Of a stretch of 64,000 nucleotides of DNA, positions 49,761 through 58,996 are shown in pieces. Origin of the DNA: Leptospira sp. Its GTDB lineage: Bacteria > Spirochaetota > Leptospiria > Leptospirales > Leptospiraceae. The stretch covers positions 62,001 to 126,000 of the forward strand of contig JACVCB010000009.1 of the NCBI GenBank assembly GCA_016742255.1. Reading direction: 5' to 3'. The notes beneath the pieces were generated by a model. The model did not search any database and had not been told where the DNA came from. It was given only the letters and a program-made list of their open reading frames with translations. Made by a program: the position numbers and the translations under genes. Position 1 is the first letter of the stretch, and every line of letters starts with the position of its first letter.

Positions 49761-50878
49761 GTTTTTACTTCAATTCCTTTTTCTAGTGGTATTTGGTTCC
49801 AAATGGTTTCTAATTTTGCGAAATGTGCTGTAAGTTGGTTTTTATGATACAATACAATATTGGATTTTTTTAAATTGTGTAATGATTTTGGTATATGATA
49901 CAAAACTTCTTTTGTGCGAATGATTTCGTCTTCCCAATCAATCAAATTTACTTTTTTCAGTTTGGCAAAAAGAATTTCTAATTGTGAAACAAACGTCTCT
50001 TTTCGTAATTCGGAAGCAATTGTAATTTCTGGAAATTGGTTTTCGATATGCGATTTAAATTGTGATAATAATTGGATGATTTGTTGTTTTTTGATTTTGG
50101 TTTCTTTTTCTAATTTGAGTAATAAGAAAGAAGTTAGATTTCCAATTGTAACTGTGTAGTGTTTTCCTAATGTATCCGCAACGAGTTTCACCACTTGGTC
50201 CGCTGGCATCTCCGTTGGAATTTCAAAAGGTTTACCATACTTTATGTATAATTTTGTTTTTTGGTAAGACAAGTGGTCATAGGTAAGTGTAAAACTATTA
50301 AAATGAAGTTTATCTATTTTTGATTTGATGTGGTAAGCACCACGTTTCACTTGGTTTAGAAATCCATCATGGTTGTATGTTCCCTCAGGAAACATAAACA
50401 AATTTCGACCTTTTCGAATGTGAGTTACCATTTCGGTCCATTCACTATCCACTTTGTCTCGGAGTTCCCCTTTTTTGATGAGTTCTCTAGCATTATCACG
50501 AAACGGGCGTTTGATGGGAACTGCTCCGATATAACGTAATAAAATCGGAATGATATTTGTTGCATCAATGAATTTGAAAATCCACTTCAAAAATCCTTTC
50601 GCACGAAATTCTTTTTGTAAAAATCCAGGTAAGAGGATGTCTTCTCTGGCAGGGATGATCATTTTGATTTTAGGATTGAGTCTTGGGTAAACCATGGAAA
50701 GGGAAACTACATCCGCTTCTGAAACATGGTTACAAAGGAGAGCAGAGGGATAAGGGGCTTCTAATTCTTCTTTTGTTTCCGGGAAGTTTTCTTCGATGGA
50801 ATGGAAAACAAGTCCTTTTGCTAAACTTACGAGTTTGATGAGAAAGTCATAAGGGATCGTATGTTTTTTAGGTTTCAT
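49757..50878 (-). CDS. 1-acyl-sn-glycerol-3-phosphate acyltransferase family protein
   Basis: A PlsC-type acyltransferase. From the ATG at 50878 the HxxxxD motif is HVSEAD (H51, D56) within LLCNHVSEADVVS, and the glycerol-phosphate binding element is FMFPEGTYNHDG. The length (373 residues) exceeds the usual 220-260 because of a 130-residue helical C-terminal extension of unknown role. An in-frame ATG at 50920 would add 14 residues. Its membrane-lipid substrate is presumed. It shares a message with the small lipoprotein gene. Confidence 0.88.
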   Translation of the reverse strand: MKPKKHTIPYDFLIKLVSLAKGLVFHSIEENFPETKEELEAPYPSALLCNHVSEADVVSLSMVYPRLNPKIKMIIPAREDILLPGFLQKEFRAKGFLKWIFKFIDATNIIPILLRYIGAVPIKRPFRDNARELIKKGELRDKVDSEWTEMVTHIRKGRNLFMFPEGTYNHDGFLNQVKRGAYHIKSKIDKLHFNSFTLTYDHLSYQKTKLYIKYGKPFEIPTEMPADQVVKLVADTLGKHYTVTIGNLTSFLLLKLEKETKIKKQQIIQLLSQFKSHIENQFPEITIASELRKETFVSQLEILFAKLKKVNLIDWEDEIIRTKEVLYHIPKSLHNLKKSNIVLYHKNQLTAHFAKLETIWNQIPLEKGIEVKT

Positions 50879-51104
50879 TGAGGTAGATTTCTTTTGGAAA
50901 GGAAGAAAAGTCAATAGCATTCTCTAGAGATAAAAAGGCGTTTGTTTTCGTTTCCATCCAATCGTAAAACGCATCATTTGATGATTAAACAACAGTTCCA
51001 CAAAATTCGGAATGTTTCCGACCAAACTGTACAATCTTCTTTACAATAGAAATTTTAGATTATGGAATGCCTTCACTCATGTCTGGATTCAGGGATCAAA
51101 TTCT

Positions 51105-51926
51105 ATGAAAGGAAACAAACCAGTTTCCATTCTATTCATATCCGTTGTGATGGTTTTTTCCACCTACTTAGGGTATCTAGGATGGTTGGAATGGGAAAAC
51201 TTAATTTCCATTTTTGTTTCGTTCTTTGTTTATATTGCCAGTGTCCTTTGTTTGTTTCGGATTTTAGGAAAATGGTTGGTTCTCTTGTCCCTTTCTTTTG
51301 TTTCCATTTGGGTCCTTCAGTTTGCCTTTCGTGCAGAACTCAAGACTTTAAAATCCGTATGGGAAGTGCCACCCGAAGGTTTTCCAAAAAACGAACCCAG
51401 GAATGGATTTGAATTTTTGGAGTTAGATGGGTATACACTCGACAAGAATTTGATTCTATCGAAGGCGATCCAACATAAGTCCCGCGATGCCAAGGGGAGG
51501 GACACGAGCCATACTTCTTTTTATGAGATGATCCCACTTATGTCAGATAAGGACCCGTCGGAACCAATTCGATTCTTCTTTTTGGACCAAAATTTGTTTC
51601 GTTTCCACAATTGGTTAGAACTTGGGGTGAAACCTCGATTTGCCAAAATCTTACCAGAGTCTATGGATTTCCGCATTCTCCTACAAACGTGGGAACAAAA
51701 GTATCCAGAAGCCCAAAAAGGCAATGTTGTCTGGATTTCTCTTTATGAAACAAAGGAAGATTATGTCCAATCCACTTCCTCCTTCTTTCTTTTCCTCTCT
51801 CTCATTCCTTCCGGGATTTGGTTTTTGGTTGGGACGTTTTTCCTTTTGAAACAGATGATGGGAGGGGGCATCAGAATTTTCGTTCATAATATGAACAAAA
51901 ATTTCTTTACTTTGTTCAAAGACTGA
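51105..51926 (+). CDS. Hypothetical membrane protein (273 aa)
   Basis: Three membrane segments in the first 80 residues (VSILFISVVMVFSTYLGYLG, ISIFVSFFVYIASVLCLF, VLLSLSFVSIWVLQFAF), a soluble region of about 130 residues, and a fourth segment near the C-terminus (FFLFLSLIPSGIWFLVGTFF). I do not recognise the family. The ATG at 51105 is preferred over 51012 because a charged start precedes the first helix, but there is no clear ribosome binding site. It lies 110 bases before the EPS regulator on the same strand. Confidence 0.7.
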   Translation: MKGNKPVSILFISVVMVFSTYLGYLGWLEWENLISIFVSFFVYIASVLCLFRILGKWLVLLSLSFVSIWVLQFAFRAELKTLKSVWEVPPEGFPKNEPRNGFEFLELDGYTLDKNLILSKAIQHKSRDAKGRDTSHTSFYEMIPLMSDKDPSEPIRFFFLDQNLFRFHNWLELGVKPRFAKILPESMDFRILLQTWEQKYPEAQKGNVVWISLYETKEDYVQSTSSFFLFLSLIPSGIWFLVGTFFLLKQMMGGGIRIFVHNMNKNFFTLFKD

Positions 51927-52036
51927 ACACATTTTGACAAAGAATGGGACTCAGGGGGCGAAGCTATGCCTGGGATCCACTCAAAAGCTGGCATTCCTTT
52001 TCCACTTTGGTGTCCAAACCGGGCACAACTTCCTCC

Positions 52037-52375
52037 ATGAAAGAACAATACGAATACAGTGACCACCACCTCAAGTTACTTCAGTTACTTGATGAGAACC
52101 CACATTTATCACAAAGAGATGCATCTGATGTGTTGGGACTCAGTTTAGGAAAGGTGAATTATATTTTGAAGGCATTCCTCGACAAAGGGCTTATCAAAAT
52201 GAATAATTTTCGTAATAATAAAAACAAACTCGCATACACATATTTACTCACACCACAAGGAATCGAAGAAAAAGCTAGGATGACTCTTCATTTTTATGAA
52301 AAGAAAAAAAGAGAATACGAAGCTCTTCGGGCTGAAGTAGAGAAGTTAGGTGAGACCATCGAAAAGTTAAGCTGA
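52037..52375 (+). CDS. EPS-associated winged-helix transcriptional regulator
   Basis: A 112-residue MarR-like regulator with a winged helix (LLDENPHLSQRDASDVLGLS, KVNYILKAFLDKGLIKMNNF) and a C-terminal coiled coil (about 85-110). It matches the group found at the start of exopolysaccharide loci. The ATG at 52037 is chosen over 51944, whose added residues lack family likeness. It is followed 54 bases later by GDP-fucose synthase and all genes to the right edge are on the same strand, so it probably regulates this surface-sugar locus. Confidence 0.88.
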   Translation: MKEQYEYSDHHLKLLQLLDENPHLSQRDASDVLGLSLGKVNYILKAFLDKGLIKMNNFRNNKNKLAYTYLLTPQGIEEKARMTLHFYEKKKREYEALRAEVEKLGETIEKLS

Positions 52376-52429
52376 TCGATTTGGCTTCTTTTACTAAAAG
52401 TCATTTAATTTGAAACTGGAAATACGATT

Positions 52430-53374
52430 ATGAATGTATCATCAAAAATTTACGTTGCTGGACACAAAGGTCTTGTTGGATCTGCTTTGGTTAAAGTTTT
52501 AAACAAATCTGGATACAAAAATGTCATTGGTAGGTCTCACCAAGAGCTAGATTTAACCAACCAAAAGGATGTGATTCAATTTTTTGAATCAGAAAAACCA
52601 GAATATGTATTTCTTGCCGCTGCAAAAGTAGGTGGGATACATGCGAATAATACCTATCCTGCTGAATTTATATTTTCAAACTTACAAATCCAAAACAATA
52701 TCATCGATGCATCGTATCGATTTGGAATCAAAAAACTTTGTTTTTTGGGATCCTCATGCATTTATCCTAAATTTGCAAAACAACCTATGGACGAAGGTCA
52801 ACTTTTAGACGGAAAGTTAGAACCAACAAATGAACCTTATGCGGTTGCAAAAATTGCAGGCATTGTGATGTGTCAATCTTACAACCGTCAGTATGGCACA
52901 AATTTTATCTCAGTGATGCCGACAAATTTGTATGGCCCAGGAGATAATTACCATCCAGAAAACTCACATGTGTTACCTGCTCTTATGCGAAGATTCCATG
53001 AAGCTAAGGTGAATAAGTTACCTGAAGTTGTGATTTGGGGTACTGGTAAACCCCTTCGTGAATTTTTATATTCAGAAGACATGGCAAGAGCCTGTGTATT
53101 TCTTATGGAGAATTACGATGTAACAGGAGATCCAAAAGGTGGAGAACATGTTAACGTTGGTTCTGGAATTGAAGTGAGTATCAAAGAACTTGCAGAAACA
53201 GTGAAGGAAGTTGTGGGTTATAATGGAAAACTGATTTTTGATCCAACAAAACCAGATGGAACACCTAGGAAGTTACTCGATGTATCCAAACTCCACAAAA
53301 TGGGATGGAAACATGAAGTGAATCTGAACGAAGGTGTTCGTCTGACTTACGATGATTATTCAAAATCACTCTAA
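52430..53374 (+). CDS. fcl: GDP-L-fucose synthase
   Basis: Epimerase-reductase that makes GDP-L-fucose from GDP-4-keto-6-deoxymannose. The 314-residue short-chain fold shows the NADP loop [29 protein letters not shown], the catalytic Ser region LGSSCIYP and YxxxK as YAVAKIAG, and [20 protein letters not shown]. The partner GDP-mannose 4,6-dehydratase (gmd) is not in the window. It is the first biosynthetic gene after the EPS regulator. Confidence 0.94.
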   Translation: MNVSSKIYVAGHKGLVGSALVKVLNKSGYKNVIGRSHQELDLTNQKDVIQFFESEKPEYVFLAAAKVGGIHANNTYPAEFIFSNLQIQNNIIDASYRFGIKKLCFLGSSCIYPKFAKQPMDEGQLLDGKLEPTNEPYAVAKIAGIVMCQSYNRQYGTNFISVMPTNLYGPGDNYHPENSHVLPALMRRFHEAKVNKLPEVVIWGTGKPLREFLYSEDMARACVFLMENYDVTGDPKGGEHVNVGSGIEVSIKELAETVKEVVGYNGKLIFDPTKPDGTPRKLLDVSKLHKMGWKHEVNLNEGVRLTYDDYSKSL

Positions 53375-53427
53375 AACTAAGATTTGATCCTTCCGATTTC
53401 AAGTTTCAAATTTTGCCAATTAATACA

Positions 53428-55164
53428 ATGCAAAATCTAATCATCCTTACCGTTTTACTTCTGATTTTTTCGGCAATTGTGATTGTGTATTTTTTTGAAA
53501 TCTCAACTGGATTTGTTTTTTTTACATTATCCATTCTATTTTTATTAACGGGTTTGATCGAAACCAAAGAATTTTTATCTTCTTTTTTTGATGAAACTCT
53601 AATGACAATTGTAACTCTGATTTTTATATCCAGAGGTCTTGAATACAATCGATTAACGGAAGTTTTTCGAAATTTATTGCTAAATGGTTCCAAAAGATAC
53701 ATTTTATTTAAACTAAATGTATTCTCTTTGATTTATTCCATGTTCGTGAATAATGCAGCTGTCGTTTCGACTATGATTGGAATTTTAAGAGGGCGATACC
53801 AATACCAAAGGCCTTTTTTGATGTCAATCTCATTTGCTTCCATTCTAGGTGGTATGCTCACCTTGGTAGGAACATCAACTAATTTGATTGTAAATAATCT
53901 AAAAATGAAATCCGGATTTCCCACCTGGAATTTATTCGATTTTTTTATGATTGGTATCACTCCTGCAATTGTAGGTTTAATTTATTTGGCAAAAGCTCCT
54001 TTACGGTTGTTCGGTGATGAAGATACAAAGACAAAAGAAGGGAGCTCAATTTTTGAAGCCCGCGTTTCACCTGATTCTAAATTGATTGGTAAATCGATAG
54101 AGGAAAACGGACTTCGAAATCTTAAAAAAATATTTTTAGGAGAAGTTGTTCGCGAAAATGGAGAATTGGTATCACCTGCATCACCAACTCATATCATTCA
54201 AAAAAATGATCGTTTAGTTTTTGTAGGAGACAAGGAAGACATTCAATCAGCTGAAATTCTAAAAGATTTAATTGTCTTGGACTCAGATTCTAGTTATCTT
54301 TTGAAAAATGTAAACGAAGTTATTGTATCCGATGAATCTGATTTAATTGGACACACACCAAAAAATGCACAATTCCGATCTAGGTTTAATGCAGTGATCA
54401 TCTCAATTAGAAGAGGTGATAAGGTTTTTTTCAAAAACATTGGTGAAGAAACAATTCATTCGGGAGACCAACTCAGACTTGTGATTGGTGATGATTTTAA
54501 AAAATCTCATGCGAACGATTTAAGTTTTGTCCACTTGGAAAAAAAAGCAGAAACGAATGGAATGATTAGTTCTTTGTTGTTTTTAGTTTTTTTTATCTGC
54601 ATTCTTTTTTTGAATTTATTCGGATTACTTTCCTTATTCAAAGGAACACTTATTGTATTAGTATTTGCTATTTTAACAAAAATTATTTCGGTGAATTCCT
54701 TAAGAACAGAAATACCTTATAACTTAATTATGACTGTAGGATCTGCGTTTGTGATTTCAGTCGTTCTTAAGAATTTAAAAGCACCTGAATTAGTTTTATC
54801 GTTTATATTGCCGTATTTACTTCAAATGCCAGTTTTTATCTCCCTATTTCTGTTTTTTCTATTCGTCATTTTTTTAACCGAGTTTGTGAGTAACGCAGTG
54901 GCTGCAGGCATTGCATTTCCTTTTGCATTGTCTTTAGCGAATGGCCTTTCAACTGCAACGGAACCTTTTTTTTTGGTAACAGCATTTGGTGCTAGTGCTA
55001 GTTTTTTAACGCCTTTTGGTTACCACACAAACATGATGGTTTTTAGTGTTGGTCAATACAAACCATCAGATTTCCTTAAATTAGGACTCCCTCTCACAAT
55101 TGCCTATATCATATTTGTGTATGTTTCGATCCTTTATAAATTTGATTTATACGTTTCTTTGTAA
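53428..55164 (+). CDS. SLC13-family permease with two TrkA-C domains
   Basis: An inner-membrane anion permease of the DASS type (578 residues from the ATG at 53428). About ten hydrophobic segments flank two cytosolic TrkA-C domains (about 210-290, with KSIEENGLRNLKKIFLGEVV; and about 295-370, with SGDQLRLVIG). The substrate-binding SNT-like motifs are GTSTNLIVNN and SNAVAAG. Known relatives carry sulfate, dicarboxylates or arsenite. Its place within a polysaccharide locus may mean it supplies sulfate or another sugar decoration, but that is inference. An in-frame TTG at 53413 is less likely. Confidence 0.85.
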   Translation: MQNLIILTVLLLIFSAIVIVYFFEISTGFVFFTLSILFLLTGLIETKEFLSSFFDETLMTIVTLIFISRGLEYNRLTEVFRNLLLNGSKRYILFKLNVFSLIYSMFVNNAAVVSTMIGILRGRYQYQRPFLMSISFASILGGMLTLVGTSTNLIVNNLKMKSGFPTWNLFDFFMIGITPAIVGLIYLAKAPLRLFGDEDTKTKEGSSIFEARVSPDSKLIGKSIEENGLRNLKKIFLGEVVRENGELVSPASPTHIIQKNDRLVFVGDKEDIQSAEILKDLIVLDSDSSYLLKNVNEVIVSDESDLIGHTPKNAQFRSRFNAVIISIRRGDKVFFKNIGEETIHSGDQLRLVIGDDFKKSHANDLSFVHLEKKAETNGMISSLLFLVFFICILFLNLFGLLSLFKGTLIVLVFAILTKIISVNSLRTEIPYNLIMTVGSAFVISVVLKNLKAPELVLSFILPYLLQMPVFISLFLFFLFVIFLTEFVSNAVAAGIAFPFALSLANGLSTATEPFFLVTAFGASASFLTPFGYHTNMMVFSVGQYKPSDFLKLGLPLTIAYIIFVYVSILYKFDLYVSL

Positions 55165-55197
55165 AATTTAATCTAACTTACTCCTTTTACTTTCATC

Positions 55198-56946
55198 ATG
55201 TCAAATATATCTAAAGTTTGGTTTCTCCTAGACAGTGCACAGAAGAGGCGCACTGTTTATATGTTTGTTTTGATATTTTTTAGTTTGTTATTTGAATCAT
55301 TTGGGATAGGGGTGATTGTTCCTTTAGTCTCGGTATTAACTGATTCGAGCCAACTAAGAGAGAATCCATATTTTGTAAATGTGATATCGTATCTCGGAAA
55401 TCCGCCACTCGAGACATTGGCTGTTTACGCAATGGTTCTCATGGTAGTGTTGTATACGGTTCGAACCATTTATTTGATTTATTTTACTTGGGAACAAGCA
55501 AGTTATGCGGCTGAGTTTCAGAGTAAATTATCGAGAACACTTTTTAAAAAATATTTAGACCAACCTTATTTATTTCATGTGAATCGAAATTCTTCTGAGT
55601 TGATTCGAAATACTTCCACTGAAGTAGCTGCTCTTGTTTCGATGGTGCAACAAGCTTTGTCATTTTTTAATGAAGCAATCACTATGGTGGGGATTTCCTT
55701 GTTTCTTGTTTATGTAGAACCAGTTGGTGCCTTTGTTGTTGTTGGTTCATTGGGATTAGCGGCTGGTATTACTTTTGTCCTTGCTAGGAAAAAATTATTA
55801 ACTTTAGGCTTACAAAGGCAAAATTATGAAGCGGAAAGGATTCGTCATTTCCAACAAGGATTAGGTGGTATCAAGGATATCAAAATTTATGGTAGAGAAG
55901 AAGAATTCCTAAGTCGTTACCGAAAAGAAAGTGATGGTGCTGCAAGAGTAGTGAAACAGTATACAACTTTGGTTGCCTTCCCTAGATTATGGTTAGAGTA
56001 TTTTTCCATTTTAGGCTTTGTGCTTCTGATTTTAACATCCCTTAGCCAAGGGAAAACATTGAGTGAAGCTGCAACCTTGGTTGCTCTGTTCGGAGCAGCT
56101 GCATTTCGAGTGATGCCTTCGATTAATCGGATGTTAGTGATCATGCAGAATATCAAATTTTCACTTCCGACAATCGATTTGATATACCAAGAATGTAAAT
56201 TAATAGACTCTGCGAAAGAAAAAAGAGAACAAAGTGTTCGTGAGACTCTTTTAGAATTTCACTCCTTAACATTAGAAAATTTACAATTTAGTTATTCATC
56301 GATTCCTGTGATTAAAAATATTTCATTGGAAATTGAATCTGGTACTACCATAGGATTTATCGGAGAAAGTGGTGCAGGTAAAAGTACCCTCTTGGATTTG
56401 ATTTTGGGTTTAATCACACCTGATTCTGGTGATATAAAAGTAAATGGTAATTCGATTTTGAAAGATCCGAATTCTTGGCAAAGGATTATCGGGTATGTCT
56501 CCCAGAACATATACCTAACTGATGATACTTTGAAAAACAATATCGCTTTTGGCATACCAGATAACCAAATTGATAACAATCGAGTGAATGAGTCCATTCA
56601 ACTCGCTCAATTAGAAAGTTTTGTGAACAAATCCGAATTTGGGATCGAAACAATTGTGGGAGAAAGGGGTGTTAAGTTATCAGGGGGGCAAAAACAAAGA
56701 ATTGGAATTGCTCGCGCTTTGTATCATAACCCATCTGTTTTAATTTTAGATGAAGCCACTAGTTCCTTAGATTTAAACACTGAGAGTGAAGTGATGGATG
56801 CAATCAATGCATTACATGGTCAAAAAACTATTTTGATCATTGCTCACCGTCTGAGTACCCTTCAAAGTTGTGACAAAATTTTTAGAATCGAAAACGGTAT
56901 GATTTTTCAAGATCACTCCATACATGAACAAAGGAAGAAAATATGA
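55198..56946 (+). CDS. ABC-type lipid-linked oligosaccharide flippase (PglK/MsbA-like)
   Basis: A 582-residue half transporter: six membrane helices (about 1-330) then an ATPase domain with Walker A GESGAGKSTLLDL, signature LSGGQKQRIGIARAL, Walker B VLILDEATSSLD and H-loop IAHRLST. Homologues such as PglK flip lipid-linked oligosaccharides across the inner membrane. A role in exporting the sugars made by the downstream pse genes fits its place. Its stop overlaps the pseC start by four bases (ATGA), so they are coupled. Confidence 0.88.
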   Translation: MSNISKVWFLLDSAQKRRTVYMFVLIFFSLLFESFGIGVIVPLVSVLTDSSQLRENPYFVNVISYLGNPPLETLAVYAMVLMVVLYTVRTIYLIYFTWEQASYAAEFQSKLSRTLFKKYLDQPYLFHVNRNSSELIRNTSTEVAALVSMVQQALSFFNEAITMVGISLFLVYVEPVGAFVVVGSLGLAAGITFVLARKKLLTLGLQRQNYEAERIRHFQQGLGGIKDIKIYGREEEFLSRYRKESDGAARVVKQYTTLVAFPRLWLEYFSILGFVLLILTSLSQGKTLSEAATLVALFGAAAFRVMPSINRMLVIMQNIKFSLPTIDLIYQECKLIDSAKEKREQSVRETLLEFHSLTLENLQFSYSSIPVIKNISLEIESGTTIGFIGESGAGKSTLLDLILGLITPDSGDIKVNGNSILKDPNSWQRIIGYVSQNIYLTDDTLKNNIAFGIPDNQIDNNRVNESIQLAQLESFVNKSEFGIETIVGERGVKLSGGQKQRIGIARALYHNPSVLILDEATSSLDLNTESEVMDAINALHGQKTILIIAHRLSTLQSCDKIFRIENGMIFQDHSIHEQRKKI

Positions 56947-58115
56947 TTCCATACGGTAGACAGGATATATCACAAGCTGATATCGATCGAGTTGTTGAAG
57001 TATTAAAAGGTGATTTTTTAACACAAGGACCGATGGTTCCAAAATTCGAAGCAGCTGTTGCCGCTGGTTCACAAGTAAATCATGCTGTGGCGGTAAATAG
57101 TGCAACTTCAGCTTTACATATCGCTTGTTTGGCTCTTGGTGTTGGACCTGGAGATTATGTTTGGACAAGTCCAAATAGTTTTGTTGCTAGTTCAAACTGC
57201 GCATTGTATTGCGGTGCAAAAGTAGATTTTGTTGATATCGATAAAGATACCTATAATCTTTCAGTCGAGGCTTTAGAGTTAAAACTCATCCAAGCTGAAA
57301 AACAAGGTACTTTACCAAAGGTAGTGATTCCAGTTCACTTTGCGGGCCAAGCTCCGGAGATGGATAAAATTCACAATTTATCCAAAAAGTATGGTTTTAA
57401 AATCATTGAGGATGCTTCACACGCAATCGGTGCATCCTATAAAGGTAAACCTGTCGGAAATTGTGAGTATAGCGATATCACAATCTTTAGCTTTCATCCC
57501 GTAAAGATCATCACAACGGGTGAAGGTGGAATGGCACTTACAAATGATGAGAAGATTTATGCATCACTTTATAGACTTCGTAGTCATGGAATCACGCGTG
57601 ATGTAAACCAGATGGTGAATTTACCACATGGCCCATGGTATTATGAACAAATTGAACTTGGATTTAATTATAGAATGACTGATATCCAAGCTGCACTTGG
57701 TTATAGTCAATACCAAAGGTTAAATGAATTTGTGAGCAAACGTCATCAAATTGCGAATACATACTTTGAACTTTTTAAAAATAAACCGGTCATTTTACCA
57801 AAACAAATGCCAGATTCATATTCTTCATTTCATTTATTTGTTCTTCAATTGAAACTAGAAGAATTGGAATCCTCGCAAACCCAAATTTTCGAGAGATTTC
57901 GAAACTCAGGCATTTTGGTAAACCTTCATTATATTCCTATTTATCGTCAGCCATACTATTCCAAGATGGGATTCAAAATTGAAGACTACCCAAACATGGA
58001 AGAGTATTATAGCCGTGCCTTGAGTATCCCAATGTATCCGGGGCTAACGAACGACCAATTAAAAGAAATTGTTTTAAGGCTTACGACACCCATAGGTCAC
58101 CAGACTCTTTTTTAA
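56943..58115 (+). CDS. pseC: PseC-type UDP-sugar C4 aminotransferase
   Basis: A DegT/DnrJ-fold PLP aminotransferase (390 residues). PseC adds the 4-amino group to UDP-4-keto-6-deoxy-AltNAc in pseudaminic acid synthesis. The start MIPYGRQDISQADIDRVVEV (20 residues) and FLTQGP are typical, AVAVNSATSAL binds phosphate, IIEDASHAIG holds the PLP-contacting Asp, and the Schiff-base lysine is in FSFHPVKIITTGEGG (K188). It overlaps the flippase stop. The upstream partner PseB is not seen in the window. Confidence 0.9.
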   Translation: MIPYGRQDISQADIDRVVEVLKGDFLTQGPMVPKFEAAVAAGSQVNHAVAVNSATSALHIACLALGVGPGDYVWTSPNSFVASSNCALYCGAKVDFVDIDKDTYNLSVEALELKLIQAEKQGTLPKVVIPVHFAGQAPEMDKIHNLSKKYGFKIIEDASHAIGASYKGKPVGNCEYSDITIFSFHPVKIITTGEGGMALTNDEKIYASLYRLRSHGITRDVNQMVNLPHGPWYYEQIELGFNYRMTDIQAALGYSQYQRLNEFVSKRHQIANTYFELFKNKPVILPKQMPDSYSSFHLFVLQLKLEELESSQTQIFERFRNSGILVNLHYIPIYRQPYYSKMGFKIEDYPNMEEYYSRALSIPMYPGLTNDQLKEIVLRLTTPIGHQTLF

Positions 58116-58117
58116 AC

Positions 58118-58996
58118 ATGAAACAACAGTTAACCTTAGGAACCGTTCAGTTTGGTTTAAACTATGGAGTTTCTAATTCTGCAGGGAAAGTAAACCCAAA
58201 AGAAGTAGAATCTATTTTAGATTTTGCTTATGAGAATGGAATCTCGGAGTTAGATACGGCAGTTGCTTATGGAGACAGTGAAATCATTTTAGGTAGACTA
58301 ATCAACGCCAGATTTAAGGTATCAACCAAACTACCTAAACTGGATTTAGAAAATCATAAGAATGTCCGCGAATGGACCAAATCTCAAATTGAATCTTCTT
58401 TAGAAAGATTAAACCTAAGTCAAATCGAAACACTATTTTTACATGATGTATCAATATTATTTAGTCCGAAGGCTATAGAAGTTTATGAAACCATTCAAGA
58501 CTTTGTATCCAAAGGAATCATTCGTAAATTTGGTTTGAGTATTTATAGTCATCACGATTTGGAAAAAATTCCCAGTTATGTTGAATACAATCGAATCCAA
58601 TGTCCTATCAATGTATTTGATCGTTCGTTAGAGTCGAGTGGATGGATGGATTCTTTACACTTGAAAGGAATTGAAATCCAAGCACGTTCCATTTTTTTAC
58701 AAGGTATTCTCTTGATGAAAAAAGAGACTAGGCCCAAGTATTTTTCTAAGTGGTCGGGTTTGTTTGAAAAATGGGATAAGGCAATTGAGAAAAACCAGAT
58801 ATCTCCCGCACTCTTCTGTATTCTTTTTATAAAATCTCTGACAAAAGTATCGAATGTTGTTTTTGGTGTAGAATCAAAAAGCCAATTATCAGAAATCATC
58901 TCCCATTTTAATGAAACTCCAACATTACAATTTTTGGATGAACTTTCTTCTGATGATGAAGACTTAATTTACCCATTCCGTTGGCAATTAAAATGA
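58118..58996 (+). CDS. Aldo/keto reductase in the nonulosonate cluster
   Basis: A 292-residue TIM-barrel aldo/keto reductase. LGTVQFGLNYGVSN starts the barrel and ELDTAVAYGDSE carries the catalytic Asp/Tyr region. STKLPK holds the expected Lys and LFLHDVS the His/Asp, all typical of the family. Reductases of this type occur in pse and related loci, sometimes fused to the cytidylyltransferase, but the substrate is not established. It starts two bases after pseC and overlaps the next start by four bases (ATGA). Confidence 0.82.
   Translation: MKQQLTLGTVQFGLNYGVSNSAGKVNPKEVESILDFAYENGISELDTAVAYGDSEIILGRLINARFKVSTKLPKLDLENHKNVREWTKSQIESSLERLNLSQIETLFLHDVSILFSPKAIEVYETIQDFVSKGIIRKFGLSIYSHHDLEKIPSYVEYNRIQCPINVFDRSLESSGWMDSLHLKGIEIQARSIFLQGILLMKKETRPKYFSKWSGLFEKWDKAIEKNQISPALFCILFIKSLTKVSNVVFGVESKSQLSEIISHFNETPTLQFLDELSSDDEDLIYPFRWQLK

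Noticed and set aside
52430..53374. The NAD-dependent epimerase as PseB, the missing first pseudaminate enzyme
   Set aside because: Its motifs ([40 protein letters not shown]) are those of GDP-L-fucose synthase, not of PseB.
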